A stretch of DNA of 64,000 nt, taken from Bacteroidetes bacterium MedPE-SWsnd-G1 (GTDB taxonomy: Bacteria > Bacteroidota > Bacteroidia > Flavobacteriales > Flavobacteriaceae). Both the position numbers and the translations under genes were made by a program. The DNA lies in assembly GCA_001874265.1 (NCBI GenBank), contig MPDD01000004.1, positions 1 through 64,000 of the forward strand, given 5' to 3'. Shown here in pieces: positions 44,980-54,865 of the stretch (position 1 is its first letter; every line of letters begins with the position of its first letter). The notes under the pieces are model-generated. The model worked only from the letters and a program-made list of their open reading frames with translations, had not been told where the DNA came from and did no database searches.

Positions 44980-46749
44980 CTATCTAAAATTGATCTTTCT
45001 CATTCTTAAACTCTCTGGAGTAACTTCTAAATATTCATCATTTTTGATAAATTCCATACATTCTTCTAAAGAAAACTCTCTCTTTGGAGCAATGTTCATG
45101 GCTGTATCTGTTCCAGATTTACGAACATTGGTCAATTTCTTACCTTTTATTAAGTTTATTGACATGTCTTCCTGGCGGTTATTCTCTCCTACTACTTGAC
45201 CCTTATAGATCTCTTGATTGACATCAATAAAGAATACACCTCTATCACCAAGCTTGTCAATTGAGTACGCAGTAGCTTTACCAGCTTCCGCAGAAATCAA
45301 AGCGCCATTTACAACATCATTAAAGTCTCCTTTATAAGGTCCAAACTTATCAAAGTTATGGTTTATAATCGCAGCACCAGATGTTGCTGTTAACATTTTA
45401 TTTCTTAATCCAATTAATCCTCTTGAAGGAATTGAAAACTCTAAATGTTGTAAATCTCCTTTAGGCTCCATTACTAACAAGTCTCCTTTTCTTAAAGAAA
45501 CTAAGTTTACAATTTTACTTGATGATTCTTCCGGAACATCAACTACTAATGTTTCATACGGTTCCGATTTAACACCATCAATATCTTTTATGATAACCTG
45601 TGGTCTCCCAACTTGCAACTCATATCCTTCTCTTCTCATCGTTTCAATTAAAACGGACAAATGAAGAACTCCACGACCAAATACATTAAATTTATCTTCA
45701 GAATCCGTAGTGTCAACACGCAGTGCTAAGTTTTTCTCTAACTCCTTAAACAAACGATCACGTAAATGACGTGATGTTACAAACTTTCCTTCCTTTCCAA
45801 AAAACGGAGAATTGTTAATTGTAAACAACATACTCATTGTAGGTTGATCCACTTTAATTCTTGGTAATGCTTCTGGGTTTTCAATATCTGCAATAGTATC
45901 GCCAATTTCAAATCCTTCAATTCCTGTAATTGCGCAAATATCTCCGCTTCTTACTTTCGAAACTTTAGCCTTACCCATTCCCTCAAAAACATGCAATTCT
46001 TTTATTCTTACTTTTTTAGTAGAACCATCAGCCTTACAAAGCATGTAATCTTTTGCTTCTTCCAAATCTCCTCTAAAAACTCTACCAATAGCAATTCTTC
46101 CAGTAAATGAAGAGAAATCTAGCGATGTAATTTGCATTTGAGGAGAACCTTCTCTATATGGTGCTTCAGGAATATGTTCAACTACAGCATCTAACAAAGG
46201 AATGATATTATCAGTTGGTTGCTGCCAATCTGTATTCATCCAACCATTTTTAGCCGAACCGTATATTGTTTCAAATTCTAATTGTTCTTCTGTAGCATCT
46301 AATGCAAACATCAAGTCAAAAACCTTTTCATGAACTAACTCAGGAGTACAGTTTTCTTTATCTACTTTATTAACAACAACTATAGGTGTTAATCCTAATT
46401 CCAATGCTTTACCTAAAACAAATCTAGTTTGTGGCATCGGCCCTTCAAAAGCATCAACCAATAACAAAACACCATCTGCCATTTTCAAAACACGCTCTAC
46501 TTCTCCACCAAAGTCCGCGTGGCCAGGAGTATCAATTACATTAATTTTTACACCTTTATAGTTTACCGAAACATTCTTAGATAAAATAGTAATTCCTCTT
46601 TCACGTTCTAAATCATTATTATCCAATAATAAATCTGTACGCTCTTTTCGTTCGTCCAAGATTTTTGCTTGGTCAATAATTTTATCGACCAAAGTTGTTT
46701 TACCATGATCTACGTGGGCAATAATTGCGATGTTTCTAATAGATTGCAT
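44980..46749 (-). CDS. typA: Translational GTPase TypA/BipA
   Basis: 589 residues, slightly shorter than E. coli BipA (607). G motifs: [12 protein letters not shown] (G1), RGITI (G2), [12 protein letters not shown] (G3), NKVDKENC (G4) and GSAKNGW (G5). EF-G-like domains and the BipA-specific C-terminal domain with [17 protein letters not shown] are present. It is a ribosome-associated GTPase important in stress and low temperature. A TACTTTTG -7 element (46776-46769, minus strand) lies 19 nt before the start. Confidence 0.96.
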   Translation of the reverse strand: MQSIRNIAIIAHVDHGKTTLVDKIIDQAKILDERKERTDLLLDNNDLERERGITILSKNVSVNYKGVKINVIDTPGHADFGGEVERVLKMADGVLLLVDAFEGPMPQTRFVLGKALELGLTPIVVVNKVDKENCTPELVHEKVFDLMFALDATEEQLEFETIYGSAKNGWMNTDWQQPTDNIIPLLDAVVEHIPEAPYREGSPQMQITSLDFSSFTGRIAIGRVFRGDLEEAKDYMLCKADGSTKKVRIKELHVFEGMGKAKVSKVRSGDICAITGIEGFEIGDTIADIENPEALPRIKVDQPTMSMLFTINNSPFFGKEGKFVTSRHLRDRLFKELEKNLALRVDTTDSEDKFNVFGRGVLHLSVLIETMRREGYELQVGRPQVIIKDIDGVKSEPYETLVVDVPEESSSKIVNLVSLRKGDLLVMEPKGDLQHLEFSIPSRGLIGLRNKMLTATSGAAIINHNFDKFGPYKGDFNDVVNGALISAEAGKATAYSIDKLGDRGVFFIDVNQEIYKGQVVGENNRQEDMSINLIKGKKLTNVRKSGTDTAMNIAPKREFSLEECMEFIKNDEYLEVTPESLRMRKINFR

Positions 46750-46817
46750 ATCTTATTTTTTGAAAGTGCAAAAGTACTTCTTTTATTTAGATAAATAAGA
46801 TATTCTAAGTGTGAAGT

Positions 46818-47360
46818 TTAATTACTTAGCAATTCTTGAATCTTAGAAATGGTTTTCCAATTCCTGCTAGTAGAAGAGACTTCCAATTTTTTTTCAAAAA
46901 CAGTATTCGTCATTTTTGATCTCCCTGCTCCATTGACATAATATGCATAAATCAAATTGTTGTCAATTTTATATTTGTCAGGTGAAAAATCAACTTTTTC
47001 TAACATCGTTATATTTTGCTCAGACGGACATTTATCCATAAAAGTTCCATATAAGCGATTTATATGAAGTTTGTTTTCCTCTAAAAACGGGTTGTTCTTA
47101 AAAAAATAATCCCACTCCTCTTTATTATAAATTTGAACAGGAACTTCAAAGTGATACTTATTATATATATAGGTGTAAATTTCTTCTCGTAAATTCTCTA
47201 TATCTGATTTTTTTGATTCAAATATGATATTACCAGACTGAATATAAGTTTCGACATTGTTTAATAGTTTGCTTTTTTCTAACAGGTCACGCAAATCTTT
47301 CATCAAAATTTTCTTGTGACCTCCAACGTTTATTCCTCTTAATAATGCGATATATCTCAA
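46818..47360 (-). CDS. DUF1697-family protein
   Basis: 180 residues beginning MRYIALLRGINVGGHKKILMKDL, the DUF1697 hallmark, followed by VETYIQSGNIIFES and a C-terminal RNWKTISKIQELL. It is a widespread small cytoplasmic family of unknown function. It starts directly after the stop of the proline dehydrogenase gene, so the two are co-transcribed. Confidence 0.88.
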   Translation of the reverse strand: MRYIALLRGINVGGHKKILMKDLRDLLEKSKLLNNVETYIQSGNIIFESKKSDIENLREEIYTYIYNKYHFEVPVQIYNKEEWDYFFKNNPFLEENKLHINRLYGTFMDKCPSEQNITMLEKVDFSPDKYKIDNNLIYAYYVNGAGRSKMTNTVFEKKLEVSSTSRNWKTISKIQELLSN

Positions 47361-47361
47361 A

Positions 47362-48540
47362 CTATAGTTTTCTACGTTTTCTCTCTGATTTTAACAAGTT
47401 AAGTTCTCTACTTGTTTGTCCAGCAACTGACGTATTCTCTTCTGCACGTCTTATTAAATATGGCATTACATCTCTAACTGGTCCAAACGGTAAATACTTT
47501 GCAACATTATATCCACTTTCAGATAAATTAAAACTAATATGATCGCTCATACCATACAACTGGCCAAACCAAAGGCGGCCATCATTTTTATCTAACTTTT
47601 CTTTGGCAGCTAGATCCATTAATAAGTAAGAACTCTCCTCATTATGGGTTCCAGCAAAAATGGCCATCTTTGGATGGGATGCCATATACAGAAGGGCTTC
47701 GTCATAATTTTTATCCGTTGCCAATTTATCTTTGCAAATAGGAGATTCATAATTATTTACCTTAGCACGCTCTCTTTCTTTTTCCATATATGCGCCCCGC
47801 ACAATTTTTAACCCTATATAAAAATCTTTTTCTTGCGCAGTTTTATGCAATCGTTTTAAATAATCCATTCTATCCCATCGATACATTTGAAGTGTATTAA
47901 ATACGATTGCTTTCTCCTTATTGTATTCTGCCATTAACTCTTCAACCAAATCATCTGCAGCATCTTGCATCCAACTCTCTTCGGCATCAATTAATAGTGG
48001 TACGCTTAATTCGAGTCCTAATGCACACACTTTGTGGTATCTATTTTTAACAACCTCCCATTCTGCCTTCTCATCAGTATTTAATTCTTTCTTTTCTGAA
48101 ATTTTCTGATATAATGCAAATCGCCCGAATCCCGTTGGTTTAAACACTGCAAAAGGAATACTTTCTTTTTCCTTAGCAAATTCAATTGTTTTTAAAACTT
48201 TGTTTAAGGCGTTCTCAAACTGTTCTTCACTTTCCTTCCCTTCAACAGAATAATCTAAAACGGAATGTACTTTCTTAGAGTACATTTTCTCAATTGTAGG
48301 TAGGCAATCTTCTTCTGTAACTCCACCACAAAAATGATCAAAAACAGTAGATCGAATTAACTTTTCAACTGGCAACTTTGTATTCAAAGCAAAATTGGTA
48401 ACCGCAGTACCAATACGAACTAAAGGCTCGTTCTGTATCATTTTAAACAAAAAATATGCACGTTCTAATTCAGAATCAGACTTAATATTAAATGCAACTT
48501 TAGTGTTGTTAAATAGATTTTTCATGAGAAATGTTTTCAC
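47362..48540 (-). CDS. putA: Proline dehydrogenase
   Basis: 392 residues, monofunctional PRODH barrel. Late motifs GLKIVRGAYMEKERERA, FAGTHNEESS, FGQLYGMSDHISFNL and the C-terminal YLIRRAEENTSVAGQ (FAD/proline-binding Arg pair) are intact. It oxidises proline to pyrroline-5-carboxylate, passing electrons to quinone. The P5C dehydrogenase is a separate gene outside the window. ATG 48525 (MKNLFNNTKVAF) is a better start than 48540. It is divergent from aroB. Confidence 0.92.
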   Translation of the reverse strand: MKTFLMKNLFNNTKVAFNIKSDSELERAYFLFKMIQNEPLVRIGTAVTNFALNTKLPVEKLIRSTVFDHFCGGVTEEDCLPTIEKMYSKKVHSVLDYSVEGKESEEQFENALNKVLKTIEFAKEKESIPFAVFKPTGFGRFALYQKISEKKELNTDEKAEWEVVKNRYHKVCALGLELSVPLLIDAEESWMQDAADDLVEELMAEYNKEKAIVFNTLQMYRWDRMDYLKRLHKTAQEKDFYIGLKIVRGAYMEKERERAKVNNYESPICKDKLATDKNYDEALLYMASHPKMAIFAGTHNEESSYLLMDLAAKEKLDKNDGRLWFGQLYGMSDHISFNLSESGYNVAKYLPFGPVRDVMPYLIRRAEENTSVAGQTSRELNLLKSERKRRKL

Positions 48541-48572
48541 AAATTTAATCGTATTTTTTCAATATTTACACT

Positions 48573-48580
48573 TATTTTTG
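48573..48580 (+). promoter_or_regulatory. Candidate -7 element of aroB
   Basis: TATTTTTG, an exact TAnnTTTG match 16 nt before the aroB ATG at 48597. No convincing -33 box. Confidence 0.35.
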
Positions 48581-48596
48581 AAGCAAATTTACACAC

Positions 48597-49664
48597 ATGA
48601 ATTCTATCTTTTCGGACAATTATTATGTGCATTTTAATGAAAAATGTTACACCGAATTAAATAATTATATTTCTGAAAATAAACCTTCTAAAATTTTTGT
48701 TCTTGTTGATGAGAACACGATAGAGCATTGCTATCCTTTATTTATTGCAAAACTAGAAACAACAAGCGCTATTGAAGTGATTGAAATTGAATCTGGAGAA
48801 GAAAATAAAAATTTAGATACCTGCACTAGTCTTTGGAATGTATTAACGGATTTAGGTGCTGACAGAAAATCTTTATTAATAAATGTTGGGGGTGGCGTAA
48901 TTACTGATATGGGTGGTTTTGTTGCTTCTACTTTTAAAAGAGGTATTTCGTTTATTAATATTCCAACAACCCTTTTAAGTATGGTCGATGCATCTGTTGG
49001 AGGAAAAACTGGTGTAGATTTAGGCGTATTAAAAAATCAAATTGGTGTTTTTTCAAATCCTGAAATGGTATTGGTTGACACTTTATATTTACAAACTGTT
49101 TCTAGCAGAGAATTGACTTCTGGCCTGGCGGAAATTCTAAAGTACGGCCTGACATATGATGTTAAATTATGGAGTGAAATAATACAATGTAACTATTTGA
49201 ATATTAGTAGTAAACGAAAATTAATATATCGCTCGATTGAGATAAAAAATGAAGTGGTAAAAGAAGATCCCAAAGAAGGTGGGCTTCGAAAAATATTGAA
49301 TTTTGGACATACCTTGGGGCATGCTATAGAATCACATCATTTAGAATCTGAACACCTTGAAACACTTACACATGGTGAAGCAATTGCAATTGGAATGATT
49401 ACAGAAGCCTATCTTTCTCATAAATTATTAGGACTTCCCGAAGCAACCCTGAATAATATAAAAAACAGTATCGTTGCTATTTTTGATAAAGTTGAAATCA
49501 ATTCGAAAGAATATAGTGCTATATTAAACTTATTAAAACACGATAAAAAGAACGATAGCGGACAAGTTAACTTCGTTCTTTTAGAGGATTTAGAGAAATT
49601 TAAATTGAATTGTGTAGTTCCTGAAAACTTGCTAATTGAAAGTTTAGAATTTTACAAAAAGTAA
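48597..49664 (+). CDS. aroB: 3-dehydroquinate synthase
   Basis: 355 residues. NAD-binding NVGGGVITDMGGFVASTFKRGI, IPTTLLSMVDASVGGKTGVDLG and the zinc ligands in FGHTLGHAIES plus LTHGEAIAIGM are all present. It converts DAHP to 3-dehydroquinate in the shikimate pathway. It is divergent from proline dehydrogenase and convergent with bshA, with 1 nt between stops. Confidence 0.95.
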   Translation: MNSIFSDNYYVHFNEKCYTELNNYISENKPSKIFVLVDENTIEHCYPLFIAKLETTSAIEVIEIESGEENKNLDTCTSLWNVLTDLGADRKSLLINVGGGVITDMGGFVASTFKRGISFINIPTTLLSMVDASVGGKTGVDLGVLKNQIGVFSNPEMVLVDTLYLQTVSSRELTSGLAEILKYGLTYDVKLWSEIIQCNYLNISSKRKLIYRSIEIKNEVVKEDPKEGGLRKILNFGHTLGHAIESHHLESEHLETLTHGEAIAIGMITEAYLSHKLLGLPEATLNNIKNSIVAIFDKVEINSKEYSAILNLLKHDKKNDSGQVNFVLLEDLEKFKLNCVVPENLLIESLEFYKK

Positions 49665-49665
49665 C

Positions 49666-50793
49666 TTATCCATTTATAGCTTTCACATACATCGATTCGT
49701 ATAGAGGTAATATTTTTTCTAACGAAAATTTGGATGCTTGTTTGTAAGCATTTTTCTTAAATTCAAGAAGTCGATTGTCGTCTTCTAATATAGAAATAGC
49801 CTTCTCTGCCATGTCATCCACATCCCCTAAATTACTTAAAAAACCGGTATTATTTTGAATATTAACCTCAGGTAATCCTCCAGTATTTGTAGATATAACT
49901 GGAGTTTCAGCAGCCATAGCTTCTAAAGCCGCTAATCCAAAACTTTCTGTCATAGAAGGCAATAAAAACAAATCAGAATAACACAGTACTTTTTTTACAT
50001 CATTGCTATTTCCTAGAAACAAGACCTTGTCATAAATACCTAATTCTTTTACTCTATTCTCTACTTTTTCTATTTCTGGCCCTTCTCCTACCAACAATAA
50101 TTTAGCAGGTAGTTTTTTCTGAATTCTATAAAATATTTCAATAACATCTAAAGGTCTTTTTACAGACCTCATATTACTAATATGTGTAACTATTCGCTCA
50201 TCACTCTTTGCAAGCGCCGATCTGTCACATTCTATACTTGTTTCCTTTGGGTATTGCTTTAAATCGATGAAATTATAAATTACTTCAATGTCGGTATTGA
50301 TATTAAATAGACGCAGTGTATCTTCCTTTAAATCATTTGATACCACCGTAACGGCATCTGAATTATTGATGCTAAATTCAACTGCGGTTTTATAAGTAGG
50401 GTGGCTACCTACCAATGTAATATCGGTACCATGCAAAGTTGTAACTAACTTTATATCAATCCCTTTCTCCTTCAGCATCTCCTTTGCCATATAGGCTGCA
50501 TAAGCATGCGGAATTGCATAATGCAAATGCAAAATTTCTAAATTGTATCTTGTTATCACTTCTACCAATTTGGTCGAAAGTGCTAATTCGTATGGTTGAA
50601 AATGAAATAGAGGATATTCTTCTACATGGACTTCATGGAAATGAATGTTTTTCGCTAATAAATCCAATCTTACGGGACGCTTATACGTTATAAAGTGAAC
50701 TTCATGACCCTTATCTGCCAATGACATTCCAAGTTCCGTAGCAATAACCCCACTACCTCCAAAGGTTGGGTAGCAAACAATTCCAATTTTCAT
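49666..50793 (-). CDS. bshA: N-acetyl-alpha-D-glucosaminyl L-malate synthase
   Basis: 375-residue GT4 glycosyltransferase of the BshA type. MKIGIVCYPTFGGSGVIATELG at the start, LHLHYAIPHAYAAY, TTLHGTDITLVG and the donor-site ESFGLAALEAMAAETPVISTNTGGLPE. It catalyses the first step of bacillithiol synthesis from UDP-GlcNAc and malate. The other bsh genes are not in the window. Confidence 0.93.
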   Translation of the reverse strand: MKIGIVCYPTFGGSGVIATELGMSLADKGHEVHFITYKRPVRLDLLAKNIHFHEVHVEEYPLFHFQPYELALSTKLVEVITRYNLEILHLHYAIPHAYAAYMAKEMLKEKGIDIKLVTTLHGTDITLVGSHPTYKTAVEFSINNSDAVTVVSNDLKEDTLRLFNINTDIEVIYNFIDLKQYPKETSIECDRSALAKSDERIVTHISNMRSVKRPLDVIEIFYRIQKKLPAKLLLVGEGPEIEKVENRVKELGIYDKVLFLGNSNDVKKVLCYSDLFLLPSMTESFGLAALEAMAAETPVISTNTGGLPEVNIQNNTGFLSNLGDVDDMAEKAISILEDDNRLLEFKKNAYKQASKFSLEKILPLYESMYVKAING

Positions 50794-50883
50794 TTAGTTA
50801 GTTTTTGATATTTGAATCCGACGTAAATGTACTTCTTTACTTACAATTCAAATTTACTGAAATTATAAAAAAATCATAAAAAA

Positions 50884-50901
50884 ACTCGCCAATTGGCGAG
50901 T
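50884..50901 (-). terminator. Terminator of the transketolase N-subunit gene
   Basis: ACTCGCC-AATT-GGCGAGT, perfect 7-bp arms. On the minus strand it is followed by a long T-run, 10 nt after the stop at 50911. It ends the transcript before any C-terminal transketolase gene. Confidence 0.9.
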
Positions 50902-50910
50902 CTTATATTT

Positions 50911-51756
50911 TTAATAATCTCCGAGAGTTTCCGGATTCTGTTCTAAGGCACTTGCAAGTTGCTCATCATTAGGCGCTTTACCATGCCAAGCATGTGTTCC
51001 AGACATAAAATCAACTCCATGACCCATATCGGTATACATTAAAATACAAACAGGCTTTCCTTTACCAGTTCTTGTCTTTGCTTCTGCCAATCCTGCTTTA
51101 ACACTATCGATATCGTTTCCTTTCTTTACTTCTAACACATCCCATCCAAAAGCTTCAAACTTTGCTTTCAAATCACCTAAAGGTAATACATGATCTGTAG
51201 AGCCATCAATTTGTTGCCCGTTATAATCTATTGTAGAAATGATATTATCCACTTTTTTACCGGCTGCATACATAGCTGCTTCCCAAACTTGACCTTCTTG
51301 CAACTCTCCATCTCCATGTAAAGTATACACAATTTTATCGTCACCGTTTAATTTCTTTGCTTCTGCAGCTCCTAAAGCTACACTCATGCCTTGCCCTAAA
51401 GAACCGGAAGCAACACGAATACCAGGTAAACCTTCATGCGTTGTTGGATGCCCTTGCAAACGTGAATTGATCAATCTAAATGTTGCTAATTCAGAAACAG
51501 GAAAGAATCCACTTCTTGCTAAAACACTATAAAATACCGGCGAAATATGTCCGTTTGATAGAAAGAACAAATCTTCATTTTTACCATCCATGGTAAAATC
51601 AGTTGAATAATCCATCACTTCCTGATATAAAACGGTAAAAAACTCTGTACATCCTAATGAACCTCCTGGGTGACCAGAACTTACAGCGTGTACCATTCTT
51701 ACGATATCTCTTCTAACTTGTTGAGAAAAATCTTGTAATTCTTGTGTTGTTGGCAT
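50911..51756 (-). CDS. Transketolase, N-terminal (TPP-binding) subunit
   Basis: 281 residues, only the first half of transketolase. GHPGGSLGCTEFFTVLY, HISPVFYSVLARSGF, the TPP motif GDGELQEGQVWEAA...TIDYNGQQ and GKAPNDEQL end it cleanly at LGDY. The pyrimidine-binding and C-terminal domains should be a second gene. In related genomes this often follows immediately, but here a terminator and bshA follow instead. The length matches split-type N subunits, so it is not a truncation. Confidence 0.93.
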   Translation of the reverse strand: MPTTQELQDFSQQVRRDIVRMVHAVSSGHPGGSLGCTEFFTVLYQEVMDYSTDFTMDGKNEDLFFLSNGHISPVFYSVLARSGFFPVSELATFRLINSRLQGHPTTHEGLPGIRVASGSLGQGMSVALGAAEAKKLNGDDKIVYTLHGDGELQEGQVWEAAMYAAGKKVDNIISTIDYNGQQIDGSTDHVLPLGDLKAKFEAFGWDVLEVKKGNDIDSVKAGLAEAKTRTGKGKPVCILMYTDMGHGVDFMSGTHAWHGKAPNDEQLASALEQNPETLGDY

Positions 51757-51782
51757 TCTAAAAATGTTTTAAATAGATGAGA

Positions 51783-51813
51783 CAAAAGTAATTGAAATGT
51801 ATTATTGCGCAAA
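51783..51813 (-). promoter_or_regulatory. Consensus promoter of the transketolase N-subunit gene
   Basis: On the minus strand TTTG (51813-51810), 19 nt and TACTTTTG (51790-51783), with the ATG 26 nt further. This is the ideal Bacteroidota pattern. Confidence 0.75.
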
Positions 51814-51854
51814 GATTAATTTGCATTATTATACACAGGGTTTTAACAAAAAAA

Positions 51855-53144
51855 TCATGTTTTTTGCTTTTGCTTTTTCGCTGCAGGAAAAAGCACATTG
51901 TTCAGAATTAACCTATAACCAGGTGAATTAGGGTGCAAATCTAACTCTGTCTTCGGATCACCGACTCTATGACTGTAATCTTCAGGGTCATGACCTCCAT
52001 AAAAAGTAAACATTCCTTTACCTTTAGTTCCATGAATATACCTAGCCTCACCATTCGTTTTATTCTCACCCATTATCAAAATATTTGATTTAATAGAACT
52101 CCTATCGTAGCTTGTCGTTTGCCCCATAAAACCTTTTACTAAATTGGTGTGATTTTGACATAGCATTGTAGGAATCGGATCCCATTTTGCTGAATAGTTC
52201 ATTAATGAAAAGTAATCGCTCGTTCTCTTTATTCGCCGCTTTCTAGTCATATCAATAGATGAAAACTCATATACAGTCGGGCTTCTTTCAAGTTCAAAAT
52301 TTGTAAATGCAAAAGTGTTATTAAAGTTCAACTTCGATTGATAATTATTTTCTGATGGATCACCATCAAACATAGATTCGCAAATATCAACACCATCTGC
52401 AGCCAGAGCGATATCAAAACTATCGGTAGCCGAGCACATCGCAAACATAAAACCTCCTCCTATAACGTAATCTCTAATCTTTTTTGATACAGCCAGTTTC
52501 TCTTCTGAAACTTTTGAGTATCCCAATTTACTAGAGAGTTCTTCTAAAGATCTCTTTTCTTCGATATACCAAGGAGCAGTTCTATAGGCTCCATAAAACT
52601 TACCATATTGTCCGGTAAAATCTTCATGATGTAAATGCAACCATTCATACAACAGCAACTTATCTTCTAAAACTTCTTCGTCATAAATTACATCAAAGGG
52701 TATTTCCGCATTGGTCAAAACCATTGTTACGGCGTCATCCCAAGGTTTCTTACTTTTTGGCGAATACACAGCAATTTTTGGGGCTTTCTCCAATACGACC
52801 GCCTCCATGTTTTTAGACGGGCTTGCAATTTCCTCTAAAATTATTTCTGCCTTCAAATCAGATATTACCTCAAAAGAAACCCCTCTAATTTTACATTCAT
52901 TTTCAATTTCCTTAGTATGTTCTAGCAGAAAAGATCCACCCTCATAGTTTAAAAGCCATTGCGCTTTAAAACCTAATTCTAAAGTCCAATAGGTAATTCC
53001 GTATGCTTTTAAATGATTCTTTTGCAAATCAGCATCCATAGGTATATAAATAAAGGAGGCAAATGCGGAACTCGACACTAAAATAAAAAGTGTCGTTAGA
53101 AATTGAGATAAGGATTTAAACTGATTAATTTTCAAAAGATTCAA
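51855..53144 (-). CDS. Exported Bacteroidota protein (often labelled asparagine synthetase B)
   Basis: 429 residues with a signal peptide (FLTTLFILVSSSAFA). The mature start IYIPMDADLQKNHLKAYGITYW and the later DYVIGGGFMFAMCSATDSFDIALAADGVDICESMFDGDPSE, GEARYIHGTKGKGMFTFYGGHDPEDY and LDLHPNSPGYRLILNNVLFPAAKK are highly characteristic of one conserved Bacteroidota family. I see no N-terminal Cys-amidotransferase and no PP-loop ATPase motif, so the asparagine-synthetase label looks wrong. A Rossmann-like or GATase1-like fold in the periplasm is more plausible. Function unknown. Confidence 0.8.
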   Translation of the reverse strand: MNLLKINQFKSLSQFLTTLFILVSSSAFASFIYIPMDADLQKNHLKAYGITYWTLELGFKAQWLLNYEGGSFLLEHTKEIENECKIRGVSFEVISDLKAEIILEEIASPSKNMEAVVLEKAPKIAVYSPKSKKPWDDAVTMVLTNAEIPFDVIYDEEVLEDKLLLYEWLHLHHEDFTGQYGKFYGAYRTAPWYIEEKRSLEELSSKLGYSKVSEEKLAVSKKIRDYVIGGGFMFAMCSATDSFDIALAADGVDICESMFDGDPSENNYQSKLNFNNTFAFTNFELERSPTVYEFSSIDMTRKRRIKRTSDYFSLMNYSAKWDPIPTMLCQNHTNLVKGFMGQTTSYDRSSIKSNILIMGENKTNGEARYIHGTKGKGMFTFYGGHDPEDYSHRVGDPKTELDLHPNSPGYRLILNNVLFPAAKKQKQKT

Positions 53145-53219
53145 TTATAAGTCACGAATATAAGCATCAAAAATTGAAGATGTGTGAAAAAAATGAATGT
53201 TAAGAATTATTTATGAATA

Positions 53220-54725
53220 TTAAAAGGGCACTTCGCCACCGTCATCTCCGAAAGCGTCACTTGGGTTTACATGTTGTGCACTTTCTGGAATCGTATTCAT
53301 TTTAGATTGAAATTCCGTTCCAAATCCTTCTTCTAAATCTGAAAATTGGGCTAAAGCACCAGTAAACTTTAATCGAATATTATCCAATCCACCATTTCTG
53401 TGTTTAGCGACAATAAATTCTCCTTGCCCCTCACATGATGAATGCTCATCATCATCCCATTCTGTTTGCCCATAATATTCTGGGCGAAAAATAAATGAAA
53501 CAATATCTGCATCTTGCTCAATGGCACCAGATTCACGTAAATCTGACAATAATGGTCTTTTACTTCCTCCTCTTGTTTCCACTGCACGCGATAACTGCGA
53601 CAATGCAATTACAGGAATATTCAACTCCTTAGCCAAGGCTTTTAAATTTCTAGAAATCATCGATATTTCTTGCTCTCGATTTCCATTAGAAGAAGAACCT
53701 GCAGTCATTAATTGCAAATAATCAATAACCAATAATTTTACATCATGTTGTGAAACTAATCTACGGGCTTTTGCTCTTAAATCGAAAATAGATAATGAAG
53801 GCGTATCGTCAATAAAAATAGGCGCCTTCGTTAAATTTTTCACTTTAACATTTAACTGTTCCCACTCGTGTGGTTCTAGACTACCAGTTCTTAACTTTCC
53901 AGAAGAAATACCGGTTTCAGATGATATCATACGGGTAATTAACTGAACTGATGACATTTCTAATGAAAATACGGCCACAGCATGATTGAATTGAATAGCC
54001 ATATTCTTAGCCATAGAAATTACAAATGCAGTTTTTCCCATACCAGGACGTGCAGCTATAATAATTAAATCTGATGGCTGCCAACCTGAAGTCAATGCAT
54101 CTAATTTTGTAAAACCTGTAGCAACACCACTCATCCCTTCTTTTTTCGAGATTTCCTCAATCTTTTGAATCGCAGACTGCACCAAACTTGCGGCATCTTC
54201 AGACCCCTTCTTAAGATTCCCTTGTGTTACCTCAAAAAACTTACCTTCTGCGTCATCTAGCAAATCAAATACATCCTTGGTTTCATCATAAGCCTCTTCA
54301 ATAATTTCAGAAGAAATTGTAATCAACTTTCTTTGAATAAATTTTTGAAGAATAATTCGTGCATGAAATTCTATATGCGCAGATGATGCCACTTTTTGGG
54401 TCAACCCAATTAAATAAAAGTCTCCACCAATAAATTCTAATTTAGAATCTTTTCTTAATTGATTAGAAACTGTTTTTAAATCAATTGGTTCTGAATTTTG
54501 AAACAGCGTGTAAATTGCACTGTATATGGCCTGATGAGATTCTTTATAAAAAGCCTCTGGATGCAAAATATCGATTACATCATCAATCCCCTTTTTATCA
54601 ATCATCATAGCACCCAACACAGTTTCCTCAAGTTCTACTGCTTGCGGTGGCAATTTTCCTTTTTCAAGATTTATAACGTTTGATTTTTTAAAAGAATTTG
54701 AGCGTAAGGGTTTGATATTTTCCAT
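53220..54725 (-). CDS. dnaB: Replicative DNA helicase DnaB
   Basis: 501 residues. The N-terminal primase-interaction domain begins at about 27 (PPQAVELEETVLGAMM). The RecA-like motor has ARPGMGKTAF (Walker A), FSLEMSS, LLVIDYLQLM (Walker B), ALSQLSRAVETRGGSKRPLLSDLRESGAIEQDAD and a final basic patch. The acidic tail ends DAFGDDGGEVPF. An exact TACATTTG (minus, 54738-54731) ends 5 nt before the ATG. There is no intein or other insertion. Confidence 0.96.
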   Translation of the reverse strand: MENIKPLRSNSFKKSNVINLEKGKLPPQAVELEETVLGAMMIDKKGIDDVIDILHPEAFYKESHQAIYSAIYTLFQNSEPIDLKTVSNQLRKDSKLEFIGGDFYLIGLTQKVASSAHIEFHARIILQKFIQRKLITISSEIIEEAYDETKDVFDLLDDAEGKFFEVTQGNLKKGSEDAASLVQSAIQKIEEISKKEGMSGVATGFTKLDALTSGWQPSDLIIIAARPGMGKTAFVISMAKNMAIQFNHAVAVFSLEMSSVQLITRMISSETGISSGKLRTGSLEPHEWEQLNVKVKNLTKAPIFIDDTPSLSIFDLRAKARRLVSQHDVKLLVIDYLQLMTAGSSSNGNREQEISMISRNLKALAKELNIPVIALSQLSRAVETRGGSKRPLLSDLRESGAIEQDADIVSFIFRPEYYGQTEWDDDEHSSCEGQGEFIVAKHRNGGLDNIRLKFTGALAQFSDLEEGFGTEFQSKMNTIPESAQHVNPSDAFGDDGGEVPF

Positions 54726-54865
54726 AGCAACAAATGTAATTTTTATGCGCTTATTTAGAGGTTAAAAACCAGTTTTATTTGTGCACAGAATTTGTTCATA
54801 ACTAACATATTTGTTAACAACTTATTAGTAAAGAACAAACTGATATATTTCTTATTTTTGAAACG

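Noticed and set aside
53369-53608. Antisense ORF inside dnaB, and similar overlapping ORFs elsewhere (for example 18830-19063, 29754-30122, 62098-62403)
   Set aside because: They overlap well-supported genes, lack domain features and have atypical composition, so they are shadows of the real coding frames.
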